64,000 nt of DNA from Chimonanthus salicifolius (Eukaryota > Streptophyta > Magnoliopsida > Laurales > Calycanthaceae), in contig CM023532.1 of NCBI GenBank assembly GCA_013350335.1, positions 35,279,708 through 35,343,707 on the forward strand, given 5' to 3'. Positions 50,954 through 64,000 of the stretch are shown one piece after another; positions within the stretch are counted from its first letter, which is position 1; each line of letters opens with the position of its first letter. Under the pieces are notes generated by a model. It was not told where the DNA came from and did no database searches. It saw nothing but the letters and a program-made list of their open reading frames with translations. The translations under genes and the position numbers were made by a program.

Positions 50954-53900
50954 ATGGCGCTTCTCTTATCATACGCTCCTACGCCCCCAAAATCCAGAGC
51001 CAGCGAAGGCGCTCGATTTTCTTCTTATTGTGCGCACTTGGGTTTCACGTCTTTGTCTTCCACTACTTCTAAGAAAAACCGCACCTTTTTCTTTATCTCC
51101 GCCATCTCTAAAACAGTGAAAAGAACCCGCAAGAAGAAGGTGTCAAAAGACGACGATTCTTCTTCTTCTTCGTCTGCTTCTTCGACTTTGGAGAGAAGTC
51201 TCCGTCTTTCTTTCATGGAGGAACTAATGGAGCGAGCTCGCAGCCGTGACGTTGCCGGTGTCTCTGAAGTCATCTATGACATGATTGCTGCAGGGCTGAG
51301 CCCTGGTCCCCGATCCTTCCACGGTCTTATTGTCTCCCATACCCTATCCGGCGATGTCGAGGGCGCGGTAATTTATTTAATTTACTTCCCATCTTCTTTT
51401 TCTATTACTAATTTTATAGTTATGAATGAAAGTAGAATTCAGCTAATTGTGAATAGAAAATGTACCCAAACCATCTTCAATGGTCATCCCTGTCATGTTC
51501 TGGGGCTATTCTCAAGGCATCCCTAATATGTTATTTTTTAATTCTTTCTTTTAATGTGGTTGGCGACTCATTTATCTAAAAGGATCATCACCTGCTCACT
51601 GGTATATGTTATTATCAGCTCACCAAATGAGGTGGTGATGGTTTGTTGGAAGGCTCTGTTTGACTATGTTTATCTGATCAATCAAGTCGTGTTTTTGTAG
51701 GCTGAAAATTTAAAGATTAAAAAATGATTTATAAATTTTAGGAAGGCTTAGAAAATATTGCATGATTGATTGAATCAAAGTGATTTTTAGTGGATCACAT
51801 ATTAAGGAAAGACTTTTTCTAGTGGACCCATCACCTCCCCATTTGGTGGGCTCCATGCCTAAGTGTAAATGGCATTACTGTGCACATTAGTGTGTGGATG
51901 ATTATTTCACCTTAGAATATGCATCTTCATTACCATTTCGTTGTCTACCTTTCTTTGTTGTCACCATTTAGCTCTATAAAGTATTGTAAGCTCTAGACTC
52001 ATACTATAACACCTCCAATTAGTTTACATGGCACCTTTTTATCACCTAGCATTTTGTTACCTTGGCTGGACTTAACGCCATGTCACTCCCATCCTACTAG
52101 GTATACACAGATCTAATCCTCTTTTGGGTTCAATAGATGCACCTGAGTATTTAAATTTATTACAACATGATATCAATTCTTTTTCTTCTTTTGTCATGCT
52201 TGAAAGTTAGAAAATGGTGTGGCAGATTTTTTAGCTAAGAGTGGAGTACAAAAGGATAATTTGTTTGTGGAATTGTCTTTGGATTTAGGGGCCATAAGAT
52301 GTAATATTGATTTTGTAAAAGGGAGAAACATTTCCTTGAATGCTTGTTACCAAGCATGCATGTATTTTTCCTTGTTTTAAGGAACTTTGTTCAATTCTCT
52401 CTCCGAAAGGAAAATTTTGTGCAAATATCTCTGCCCCTCTGTCCCTATCTCCCTCCCTCCCTGTCATTGATTGTGACCTAAGAATTCTTCGTTTCCATGC
52501 TTAAGAAGGATGAGGCATATCAATCAATTGACAGTTGGAATCTGATGTTGTTTCTGCTCGCCTTTGGTTGATTTGATTATTATGTAAATTTAAGAAAAGT
52601 TCTTATATTGGAGTATTATACACATGCAGATGCAGTCACTGCGAAGGGAGTTGAGTGCAGGTCTTCGTCCTCTGCATGAAACATTTATTGCATTGATTCG
52701 TTTATTTGGCTCTAAAGGTCGTTCAAACAGGGGTTTAGAAATCCTTGCAGCAATGGAGAAGTTGAACTTTGACATCCGACAAGCTTGGCTTCTCCTTGTT
52801 GGTATAAAATTGTTCTTTTCTCCCAAGTCTCCTAGGCTTTTCTGTTTTCTCTGAGGTGCCATGGTGAATTGACATCTTTATATTTCTTTCTGAAACCAGA
52901 GGAGCTGGTCAGAAACAATTATATGGAGGATGCAAATAAGGTGTTTTTGAAGGGTGCGGAAGGAGGGCTGAGAGCCACTGATGAACTATACGATCTCTTA
53001 ATTGAAGAAGACTGTAAAGCTGGAGATCATTCCAATGCATTGACCATTGCCTATGAAATGGAGGCTGCAGGAAGAATGGCTACCACATTTCATTTCAATT
53101 GTCTTCTTAGTGTACAGGTAAAACCCTTTCTTAAGCTCTCTGGTAAAAACCAAAAGGTCATTTTCTGATTATAAACTGCTCTTTACTGCTAAAAATAGAA
53201 CAGAAAAGAACCAACGGCACAACCTACAGGTTTTTTCCAATTTTAGAAGGCTAACAGTCTCCCGTCCTTAAGTTTTCACCTATTTAAAGGTTTGGGTTCT
53301 ACTTGTAGATATTTTATTCCCCAGAGAGCTTACTGATGTTACTGCATTTTCCCAGTTTACTCATGTACTGTGAAAAAATTACCGTGGTATATGTAATGGA
53401 AATTTCAGAATTATGTGGAAAGTAGACCTTTAGTTATTTATTTTTATCTTTATTATTATTATTTTGGGGTGGGGGGATGGATGGTTTACAGATTCTGCCA
53501 GTAGAGAGAGAGAGAGAGAGAGGTTCCCTGAACTCTGGTTTGAATTGTAGATTACATTGCATTTATGTGGATGCCTCTTGCTTAACTGTATTCATTTTTG
53601 TTCTATTATGCAGGCTACTTGTGGCATTCCAGAAGTAGCTTTTGCAACATTTGAGAACATGGAATATGGGGAAGGTATATATGTTCTCTTTAACTTTTCT
53701 TGCTGTAAAGTATATTTCATGGGACAATTTATATTGTCATAGAATCTAGTATGTTATTTATAATCTAGACAGTGAATCATATGGTCCTTACTTTGGGTTG
53801 CTCATGAGTCGCAACTCTTATGAGTCATGAGTCACTGAGATTCCAATACTAACCATCTGATTGTGCTTAGTGATAAAGGTCAATGCCAGTTATGACAGAA

Positions 53901-56900
53901 AAAGTGTGAATATTGATTTATAGTGCCTTCAGGTAAATATTAATTTCTAGCATCCTATAGTAATTAAACATGCCTCCAAAAAAATTACTTTTACATGATG
54001 ATCTGATCATTTTATTTGTAATTGGCAAAATGGATAATCTAAACTATTCAGGAGCTCACGAACACAAGCTATTTATCAATCAAAAAGAAAAAACGGAAGA
54101 AGAAGAAGATTAGAAGGATATTGTGGAGTTACAAATGCAAGTTTATGCCTCAATTAATCTGCAGTACTAGCATCCTCTCCACGGCATTAATTATCTTGTC
54201 AACATTAGGGAGAAATATGTCCTGTTCAAATGGATCACAGACTCACATTCCAATTGCTTCATCTATATGATGATTAGTGTTAATTACATTTTGATTTGTC
54301 TTGTCTCCAGTTTTTTAAATTCAATTTGAAATAAAAGGTCATTACTTGATTTTTGGATTCTTGTGAATTTCGAATTTCCATTGGATGTTGGATATTGTAT
54401 CAACTCTCTTATTTTCTTAACATGCTGCGTTACCCACAATGTTTCAAATGATGGTAGTTGACTCTCATGGCAGATTACATGAAACCTGATACAGAATCTT
54501 ATAATTGGGTAATCCAAGCTTACACTAGAGCTGAATCTTATGACAGGTGAAACTTGCACTTTCCAATGCATTTTCTTACATTTGATTTTTATCTTGTAAA
54601 CCATCTGATTTGGTTGTCACTAAAAAAAAAACAGAAGAAAAAACAAGCCAGTTCCTGATGAGCCTTGGCCTTTTTATCCGTTACTTTGTATTCTTTTTCT
54701 GCCTTTTCTTTACCTAGTCTACTTTGTAACCAAATTGCTTATTTGCTTCAACATTTTATTTTGTAACACCTTGTCTGGTATCACCATTTGTGTTCTCAAA
54801 TGGTTCATTATGTGGTAGAATGAATCCCACAGTAGCTGAAATTTATCATACTTGATTTAATTTTTAAATATGGCGGTGCATCTTAAACTCCACAAGCTGG
54901 TTTCTTTTTTGGAAAAAGAAAAGCAAAAGCAACCAAAAAAAAAAGAAGACTGGTTAGCTTGCCAATGAGAGCTTGCTTTGTATCTATTACTTTGTGTAAT
55001 GTGTACTGTTGTTTTCTTATTTTCCCTCTTACCATGTAGCGCTTGGGCAGCACCTTTCACTGATGTTGATTTGACTGATCTAGCCACTTAAAATTTTGGA
55101 AACCACTTTGAATATACTCGTCTCTCACTTTCCTCACTTTTGACTTAGTAGTCCTAGCACCTCATGTAAGTTCCACATTGTATCCTTTTGCAAATCAGCC
55201 TTAGGAGTTGTTGCTACATGCTTTCTTCTAGTTAGGATCACATAATTGGAGAGGTATTTGGTCCATCACCGATTGTCAAGACCCCTACAAATCTCACCCA
55301 CCCCATGAATTGGACATGCCTCCAGCAGCTCCCACAAGAAAAAGTGCAGTTGTGTGGATGGAAGTGCTGCTTTATCTTATATTTGCAGAGGCATATTGGG
55401 TTTTGCTTCTCATAAGACTTGCATTGCATATCATGTTCTGACAATTAACTCAAAAACTATTTTTCCTCAGCTACAAAAGAAAATAGGAATGCTATTCAAA
55501 TTGTTGTAAAAGTTTTAGTTTGCCTCTCCATTTTAACAGGGTTAAAACTTCGTGTGGCCATTCTTGAGGTTCTGAAAGAGATCTCTGACACTTGGGCAGG
55601 AATCTTGATTCGTTGCTTATGTTGTGAGAGTCCAATCCATAATGATAAGGGCTGTTGACGAGAACCATTTTGGATGTTCCTCACACTAGAGAAAAATAAA
55701 GTCCCAGTTAATTATTTGTTTAGAAGTTCTTAAACATGATTCACGGAATAACTATAACAACCTTGTGATTCTAAGGATCTCTTGACTTGATTATGTTCTA
55801 TGAGTCCAAACCATAATGATAAAGAGTTCGTGATGAGGAAATGTAGAAAATCCCCAGTTATCTGTTTAGAAGTTCTTAAACACGATTCATGGATAGGTTA
55901 TGACAACATTGTGATACTAAGGTTCTCTTGACTTGACTATGCTGTACAGGGTCCAAGATGTATCTGAATTACTTGGAATGATGGTTGAAGATCATAAGCG
56001 CTTGCAACCAAATGTGAAGACATACGCGTAAGCATAGATCTCTTCCGGAGTAGGCAACATAAAGTGCTTCTTTCTCCTAAAAACTAATGAAGGCCCAAAT
56101 TCTGATAACTGCAGGTGTTCAATAAAATTAGTTTGGTAAAACTAAATGTCTCTGTTTAGTGGAAATCTTCTTAGAGGTCCACCTTTAACTGATTGTTTTA
56201 TATATGTTTTTCAGACTGTTGGTGGAGTGTTTTACCAAATACTGTGTCATTGGGGAAGCTATCCGGCATTTTCGTGCCCTCAAGAACTTCCGAGGAGGGA
56301 CAACAATATTATATAACGAAGGGAACTTCGGAGATCCCCTTTCTCTTTATCTTCGAGCATTATGCCGAGATGGTATGCTATGTTGTTTTTTTCATTGTTT
56401 GAACTGACCATTTCTGCATGTTTCTCATGCTTTCCATTTTCATTATATTTCCTTATCATAAATTTCTTAAATCTCTCAATTAGAAAAATAGGGTCATTTT
56501 CGACAGGTTCATAAGATGCTCACGAGGAACTGAATCAATTGTGGAGGCCAAAGCCTCTATCCCCAGCTTGGTCAGAGAGATAAAATCATATTAGTATTAC
56601 ATGAACAATGAAAAAAAAAAAAATTGGGGCTTTTTGGGGTACCAAGATGTCAAACTTGTATGCAAATCTCAAGACGCCATGCATGCAGAATGAGGTTGAA
56701 ATTTCAATCATGTTCAAAACGCTGTTAGAACTTAAGCATGATGTCTATTTCCTTGTTCTCACTGAACTACAGAGGGTCATGGCAGTATAGTTTTGGAAAG
56801 TGCCTCCTGCTCTATATGTATAAATGGGAAAAGATAAGATAACTACTTTTGCTTCCACAGAAGAATTTGGGTTTGATCTCAAGGGGAACAAAACCATTAA

Positions 56901-59900
56901 ATGATTGAAGATTAGACTAATTTGATAATTAAGTATGAATGGATGCCTGTGAGAAATACATGGATTGATTCTACAAGGGAGTCCTACTCAAGCCCCTTCA
57001 CTCATTACTCTTTGAAAAAAATCCTGTTATTTATTGAGTTGTTATTATTATTATATAAAATGAAAATCAGGTGGAAGATTAATTTTGTGATAACTGATTT
57101 GCAAACAAAAACTTGTGATTCAATGAGTGAGTTTTCCTTCACACTGATGAAACATACTTAAGTCTATTTCACCGACAACATTCCATTATACAATATTTTC
57201 AACAGTTATGTTTCAAGATTTTATACATCAAACTGATTGATTTTAAATTTATTTTTTATTTCTAATCAGGTGTGGTTATGTTTGAAATCAGGGAGGATTC
57301 CTGAGATGCTCGAAGCTTTAGAAGCTATGGCTGAAGATAAGCTACCTATTGCGCCAAGGGCTATGATCTTGAGCAGAAAATATCGCACATTAGTTAGTTC
57401 TTGGATTGAACCTTTACAGGAAGAAGTAGAACTTGGTTTCGAGATCGATTACATTGCAAGGTGTGCCTTATCTTTGTCACCAAATTAAGTGAACAATAGC
57501 CCACATGGGTGTAGTTCAACTGGTTAACCTCCCGCCTCAAGAAGCTGGAGGTGCCATGTTCGAGCCCCCATAGCCTAACTTGGTGTACCCTAAGGGTAGC
57601 GAGTATCACCCGTGGGGGTTTTACGTTCGGTTTTCCCACGATTTCCCACACGTAAATTCAAAAATAAATAAATAATAAGTGAACAATATGCTTGATTTCA
57701 GTATTTTGTGCACTCCAGCAGTTCAATGAAAACAATGAAAATAGATGGACTGTCGCTTCTGTCTTTTCTTACTTCAGAAAACATTGCTTGCATGTTTGGA
57801 TGATTGTTTTCACTAATATTTGTTGCAGCCTTGATTTTGATCTCGCAGTTAGCTTTTCAAGTTCCAAGTTAAATAATCTACAGGGATTTGAAATTGCATT
57901 ATATGACAAAAATACCCTTTCATTTGCTTGGTTTGATTGTTTTGTTGAGTGCAAAATTCCTCAGATTTGCTTGTATGACAGGTATGTAGCAGAAGGGGGG
58001 CTGACTGGAGAGCGTAAACGTTGGGTTCCTCGTAGAGGAAAAGCCCCTTTAGACCCTGATGCCATTGGATTTGCTTATTCAAACCCAATGGAAACATCTT
58101 TCAAACAGCGGTGTCTTGAGAATTGGAAGATACATCACCGTAAGCTCCTGAAGATTCTGCGAAATGAAGGACTCGCTGCTTTAGGGGATGCATCTGAATT
58201 TGATTATTTTAGAGTTGAAGAAAGATTGAAGAAGATCATTAAAGGTCCTGACCAAAATGCTCTGAAACCAAAGGCTGCCAGTAAGATGATAGTCTCCGAA
58301 TTGAAGGAGGAGTTAGAAGCACAAGGTTTGCCTACTGATGGAACCAGACAAGTCCTCTACCAAAGAGTTCAAAAGGCAAGGAGAATAAACCGTTCACGAG
58401 GACGCCCTCTTTGGGTTCCTCCTGTGGAGGAGGAAGAAGAAGAGGTAAGCAATGATTTCTCTCACATCAATTATGCCTTTTCTTGGAAGGTAACGTGAGT
58501 GCTTTCATTAAATGAAGGATACATAAGCATGTTTTCTTATAATATTTGACAACCATACTCTTCCCCTTATCCCTGAAGAAAACTACCAATTTATAATGTT
58601 TATACCAACCCAATTTTATTATTCCTCTAACATTGCCATCTAACCTGTTTTATCCACAATATATCATTTGTTTCTCCCTGTTCCATGTTTAGCAAAAAAA
58701 TTGCTATGGAATTAATCAAACTCATAACATGAGAAAGGAGACTTCCATTGACTTGTTTAATGCCATGATTTCCTTTGTTGCTGCCCATAGTCTCCAATGT
58801 GTTTTTTCCCATCCCAGATACCCATGATTTAGCATTGGAACAATCTCCTCCCATTATTAGCTTCTCCTACAATGATTAGCTCCAGCAATTACCCCAGGAC
58901 AAATGCATTATCCCCAGTTTTTTTTTTCCAATGAGAGTAGTTTTGTCATACAATGTATTATCTCTTTTGCTACATATTCATCTTATCTCCTTACGAGTTA
59001 CTTTCTATTGTAGCTTTTACTCTAAATGATTATTTGCTACAGGTACTGAAACTGTAGTGGGTTGGGTTTGGCAGTACTTCTAATTGTGCATAATGTGTTT
59101 GGTAGGTTGATGAAGAGCTGGATGAATTGATTTCACGGATTAAGTTGGAAGAAGGAAATACAGAATTCTGGAAGCGTCGTTTTCTTGGAGAAGGCTTAAA
59201 TGATGTTCATAGCACACATACAGACACAGAAGTGTCAGACCCTCTGGATACACTGGATGATCCTGATGTCGTCGAGGATATTGCAAAAGAGGTAGAAAAT
59301 GATGAGGTAGATGAAGATGAAGAGGAGGAAGAGGAAGAAGTTGAACAGACAGAAACTGAAGGTCAAGAAGAAAGAGTAAAAGAGAAAGAAGTGAAAGCAA
59401 CTAAGCCTCTTCAAATGATTGGGGTCCAGCTGCTAAAGGATTCTGATCAAACTACTGCAACAGTAAGGAAATCTAAGAGAAGATCTGCACGAGCATCAGT
59501 TGAGGTGTGAAATTTGAATATTTTCCTAATGATATTATCAGTAGTTAATATGCTTTAAAGTTTTCCAAACATGAATATTGTCCTCTCATCTGTATTTCCC
59601 AATCTCAATTTATTTGTACCCTTTAACCTATTGCACCACTTTTATATATATCTTATCAGTCTTGGTACTTTCAAATGTGATAAAGTAAATAAAAGAAATG
59701 GTGGTTTTTTTTTTTTTGTGTGTAGAATTTGTTTAACTAATCCTTAACATTGGAATAGACTTGCTCTACTCATGAAATTTTTTAGAAAGATGATTTTTTT
59801 TCTTGGTCTTTAACTGAGGTTTTAACTCAAGGAAAAAGAATAATAAAAAAGCATATATCCTCTTTTTCTATGTTATCTAAGAGAACATAATCTTCTCAAA

Positions 59901-62130
59901 TGTGATGATTATAACCACAGTAATGGTCTCTCTCAATCTCTATGTACCATGGTTCAGGCCTTTGACAGATCCTTAGTGATTCTTGAATGAAATATGTTGA
60001 AAGCCCAGACCGTTACCTTCTTGGTTTAATGTATAAAAAATAGTGAGTCTGCTGATGTGCATGCAGGATGATGATGATGATGATTGGTTCCCTGAGGATG
60101 TTTATGAAGCATTTAAGGAGATGAGAGAAAGGAAGATTTTTGATGTTTCAGACATGTATACCATTGCTGATGCTTGGGGATGGACATGGGAGAGAGAAAT
60201 CAAGATGAGGCCACTTCGAAAATGGTCACAAGAATGGGAAGTTGAGTTAGCAATCAAAATAATGCAAAAGGCATGTCAATGTACTCTCCTGTCCACCTTC
60301 TTGTTTGCTCTAGCAATTCCGCGAGGGTTGTAAATTTTGGTTTCTCTAGTGAAAATAATACCTCCTATTCATCGTCTATGCTTTATGTAATTATGTTGAA
60401 TATGACATTTGGAAATATTTCAGGTGATCGAATTGGGTGGAACACCAACTATTGGGGACTGTGCCATGATCCTCCGTGCTGCTATAAGAGCTCCCCTCCC
60501 CTCAGCATTCTTGAAAATCTTGCAGACAACTCACAGTCTTGGTTATGTATTTGGGAGGTAATGTCAGATCTATTATGTCCTAAAAAACAGGAAGAGGTTT
60601 GATTGCTTCTTGTACAGTTTCTCCCTTCCTTCATTAATAGAAATTTTAGTTAATTCTCAAAAAAGGATAAATCCTGTCGTTTCATGAATTTTCAATTGAT
60701 AATTTCAGAAGAATTTGATGGTAATGAGCTGCATGTGTATGGAAATTCAAATTCGGCTTGAACCAATTTCCAAAAGTTTGATTTGCCATTGCTCTGCATA
60801 ATAGCACAAACTCTTATTTCTTTCTTCTTTTTATCCATATGTGAAATTTGCTTTAGTAGTTACATTATGAATTGAAAATTGGATGATATTTGACATAATG
60901 ATTTCTGACCTGTCATTCTCTATAATATGAGCATTCTGAGACAAGGACTATATTTGCCATTGTCTAAAGTCTCTGTTACAAATGAAGGCCATGGTTTTTA
61001 TTAGTTGAAATGAGTGTTAATTAGAGAATACAAAGTATTTAGGGGGATTGGTGGACAACTTATCTATCAAGCAGAAGTCCTAGCTTGGGTGATGCTTGAA
61101 TTTTGACATATTTGCCAATTAGGTTGGTCTTTGGCATGGTGATAACATTTGTTGTAATAAGAAATTAGTGTTGCTATAATTTATTCCAAACTGAAAGCCA
61201 TTAAAAAGGAGCGATTTTTTTCTTGAAAGATAAAAACCTGTGATTTTTTAATGATTGACGTCATTGCTAATGCCCATGCATGCTTTATTTTGGAAGATTC
61301 TTTTGTTTCTTTCCTCTCTCGTAGAAGAAAAGATTCTTATGTTTTTTCCCCTATTAACTCCCCAAGTTAATAGGTTTGGCAAGCGAAACTACCGTTTCCA
61401 ATATTTGGCCTTTCCAAATGAAAGGTTCTGTTACCCACCAATCAATGAGTGATCAAAATGACTAGACTCTCAGAGACGCAGAAAATAGGTCAAAGAAAAA
61501 AGGGGGGAAAACCATATGGACATGGACTTGATGAATAGAAATGCAAAAAGCTATGATCAACTAATTCTTCATTTGGCACCACGGAGAATCATATACTGGG
61601 GGCTGCAGACTTCTTAATTTTTAGGGACTTGAAAACATCTAGGGTTAAAGTTTTGGTAGATTTGGCTGTCTAATGAAGGCCTTTGACAAGAAGATAGAAA
61701 ATCATGAGAATCTGTGATATCATGATCAGATGGTTATCACATGCTGGAATATTACACACTAGTTTTTTCCCTCTTCTGTTCCATAAAGGCTTCAATGACA
61801 ACGGCACTATTATTCCCTGTTCAAATATTTTTTTTGGTTATAGCTCATTCGATGCATTGTTAATTTACTCTGTATAATTGGCTCTTCTTTTTTTTATCAT
61901 TAACTGGGTTTTAACGTGTCATGTTCTGATACTAATTTCTCACTTTTCCTGGTCCCAGTCCATTGTACGATGAAGTCATCTCACTGTGCCTTGATCTTGG
62001 AGAAAATGATGCAGCCATTGCAATTGTTGCAGACATGGAGACCACTGGAATAAGTCTTCCAGATCAAACCCTGGATAAGGTGCTCTCTGTGAGACAAGGT
62101 GGTGGTAATCCCCTTCTCGAAGAATCATGA
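50954..62130 (+). CDS. PTAC3: pTAC3/PAP1, plastid PPR-SAP protein associated with plastid RNA polymerase, twelve exons
   Basis: PAP1/pTAC3 is an essential partner of the plastid-encoded RNA polymerase. Exons: 50954-51367, 52630-52801, 52900-53117, 53614-53674, 54474-54546, 55950-56027, 56215-56372, 57292-57460, 57982-58444, 59106-59504, 60067-60270, 60424-60557, then a last coding part 61959-62130 (TGA); all join in frame to 904 residues. The ATG at 50954 (MALLLSYAPTPPKS) opens a serine/lysine-rich transit peptide. PPR-like helical repeats follow (about 80-420, for example ESYNWVIQAYTRAE). The SAP DNA-binding motif (about 543-580) reads SKMIVSELKEELEAQGLPTD. Then come an acidic region (EEEEEEVDEELDELI and EDEEEEEEEVEQ) and the conserved C-terminal part WFPEDVYEAFKEMRERKIFD...TPTIGDCAMILRAAIRAPLP. 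The donor after 60270 is GC, not GT. Counting the last part, thirteen coding segments are listed. Confidence 0.93.
57499..57675 (+). mobile_element. Intact tRNA-derived SINE (family A), perfect 13-bp target duplication
   Basis: TAAGTGAACAATA occurs at 57486-57498 and 57676-57688, directly bordering the element. Inside: A box GGGTGTAGTTCAACTGG, B box GTTCGAGCCCCC, then the non-tRNA body (GGTGTACCCTAAGGG, GGGTTTTACG, TTTTCCCACGATTTCCCACA) and an AAATAAATAAATAAT tail. The head looks like a diverged tRNA. It lies in the pTAC3 intron after exon 57292-57460. Confidence 0.88.
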
Positions 62131-64000
62131 TGGCAATGCCTCAACTGGCAATAAGCCTGTGCAAAACAAATGGGGATCAATGCTGCTATGGTTAGCCCTT
62201 TTTATTTTGTAATGGTATCATTGTGTTGGCCATTAGAGTAACAAATGTAAAATAGCTTCTAGATTTTAGAGCTTGTAGTTAGAGCTAGTGATTGGAAGTG
62301 AAAAAATTGGAAAACTTTGTACTGGAATTTTGATCTTGTAGCTGGAATTGGAGATAACATGTGTAAGAGTTGGAACTGTAAACTACCTATACTTCAGCAA
62401 CGCATTCAAATTTATCATGTAAATATACAAAAAATTCAACTTGTGTGAAAATTCTGATAACCATCAAAACATTGGCCTGAAGCACATCTGTTCGACCTTG
62501 ACTGACGTTGATCAGAAGCATGCTGGTTGGACCTTCTCTTTTTTTTCTTTTTTTGAGTGATGACACAGGTTGTGGATCAAACATGCACCTATGGGGACAG
62601 TGTAGATGATCCAATCTTTTTGCGACCGGCTATCGCTGAATTTGATCTTTGATGGTCTCCTTACACATACGGTGATGGATCGAATATTATTGCCATTCTC
62701 TAAAGGTATTGATCATAGATAACACAATGTGAGGAAGCATTCAGCTGATTTATGTCTGTCTAGATTAGCAGGAGGAAAGGACTTCAGCAATCAACATTTT
62801 CAGGTATGCAATCATCAAATGAATGAACGAGTGGTCCAGGCAATGACCAAGCCTGACCTAAGGCCTTTGTAAATAAATGGGCATGATGTGTATTTAACCA
62901 ACGGAATATTGACTGAAAATTCTCAATCCCCTGACTTTCATGGAGATAATCTGGAACAAGGTATATTGTGGGTTTAATCAAGTTTGGGGGAAGTTCTTTT
63001 TAGGATTTGAGAGCTGTTCTTCGTTGAACCTGTATTGTTTTTTTTTTTTTTATTATTAATTGAAACCCATGACAATTTAGATAATTGATTGAATTTATCC
63101 CATTAAGTGTGTCATGGATCTGTCGATTTGATATTTAGGCAATAGTAAGGACCAGGTTTACACCATTTAAAAGTTTTAAATTATTTTTAGGGAAAAGTTC
63201 AAAAATTGCCTGATGCACCCAAGTATATGTGTCAATGTGCATCAGTTTTTCAGAGAACCAATGCACTAAACCAAGTCAGTGCAACTTGGGTCGGCTCAAC
63301 CTACACTGGCCTGGCCCGGCCCAATAAACCAGAATCAGCTGAGCCAGACCGGGCCAGGCTCAAAAAAATAAAGCCTAATTAAACGGGTCAATCTTAGGTC
63401 TTGCATGTAAGGACTGGATTAAAAAAGCTCAAATTTAGACAACAACTATAAAAATATGTAATACATATTTCTATGTGAAACAATTTCCCATGATATTTTA
63501 ATTAAAATATATTTGGTCTTTTTTTTTTTTTTTGCGCAAGGACCAAACTTAAAAGTCAATTTTAGACAACAATTTAATCCTTAAGGCCCATATTATGTAA
63601 TATGCAATATGTATTCCTTATTAAAATCTTAATTTTAAATTCAAATAACTTAAAATCCGAACCATTGAGCTCAACCTAACCTTCAATGACTATTCACTAG
63701 TATCCACCTTTCTTTTATTATTACTGTCCCAGAACCACATTGCACCAAATTGAGAGACTAATCTCAATGAACAGGGCATTAGTCAAACTCAAAAACTTTA
63801 ATTTAAAAACTCAAAAGAACTGGAGGGATTTAAATCTCCACCGATCCCTTATATATCAAGGATATCGGTCGATATTTCAGGTTTTAATTAAAAAAAATTA
63901 AGTGAGAAATTTCTCGGCCTAGATGTCAGCCAATATCGAATATTGGCGGCCGATACCAAGATTTGAACCCATTTGAACCCCTGTTCAAATCAACAATTTT
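62131..64000. other. pTAC3 3' region and repeat-bearing flank
   Basis: pTAC3 3' untranslated region to roughly 62400. From 63240 to 63370 a stretch of GGCCCGGCCC and GAGCCAGACCGGG words looks like a GC-rich MITE remnant without readable ends. A GGCCGATAT MITE is at 63837. No gene is supported. Confidence 0.5.
63837..63983. mobile_element. GGCCGATAT-family MITE, 147 bp
   Basis: Right end ..GATTTGAACCCATTTGAACCCCTG is followed by TTCAAATC (63984-63991); the left flank TTTAAATC (63829-63836) matches at seven of eight bases. Left end TCCACCGATCCC is decayed. The interior has GATATCGGTCGATATTT and GGCGGCCGATACC. Confidence 0.65.

Noticed and set aside
57499..57575. Possible tRNA gene
   Set aside because: A and B boxes are present, but there is no cloverleaf closure and the body, A-rich tail and target duplication show a SINE.

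Overview
The window is nuclear DNA of a flowering plant. Genes have many exons with GT-AG introns up to several kb, the sequence between them is AT-rich, and plant-specific genes are present (chalcone synthase, PsaE, plastid PPR-SAP protein, SUVH methyltransferase). Large transposon content and long introns would fit a magnoliid, an early-diverging eudicot or another medium-to-large angiosperm genome; I cannot fix the species.

Layout, left to right: (1) 1-5592 (+), the last eleven exons of dihydroxy-acid dehydratase (branched-chain amino acid synthesis, plastid); its 5' end lies outside the window. (2) 9250-12060 (+), chalcone synthase, with a light-type promoter (four G-boxes, a MYB site, TATA box). 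Its reading frame is broken by two extra T residues 40 bp apart. (3) 14504-14992 (-), a small single-exon protein with a C-terminal membrane helix. (4) 18421-18549 (-), a possible terminal exon of an unrecognised gene. (5) 23840-25964 (-), an intronless SUVH2/SUVH9-type SRA-SET protein with one frame-shifting extra base. (6) 30101-39472 (+), an eight-exon bHLH factor of the PIF type, 421 residues, with a degenerate phytochrome-binding motif. (7) 42041-44584 (+), an intronless PPR protein. (8) 46276-48501 (-), PsaE of photosystem I, three exons. (9) 50954-62130 (+), pTAC3/PAP1, a PPR-SAP subunit associated with the plastid-encoded RNA polymerase, twelve exons, one of whose introns has a GC donor.

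Much of the remaining DNA is small non-autonomous transposons whose ends can be read directly: a ten-copy family of hAT-type MITEs packed with the motif GGCCGATAT (several copies with clear 8-bp target duplications), three MITEs rich in GGGTCGGGT, two short hAT MITEs with CAGGGCC ends, a complete TRIM retrotransposon with 5-bp target duplication, tRNA-Met primer site and polypurine tract, a second TRIM-like element, and at least three tRNA-derived SINE families, one copy with a perfect 13-bp target duplication.

The genes do not form a cluster with a shared pathway. Several serve the plastid or light responses (DHAD, CHS, PsaE, pTAC3, the PIF-like factor), but this is normal for random plant neighbours. 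I found no convincing new multi-gene system. The most novel items are the GGCCGATAT MITE family, the bHLH with an altered phytochrome-binding motif, and the three single-base frame breaks in two otherwise perfectly conserved genes.
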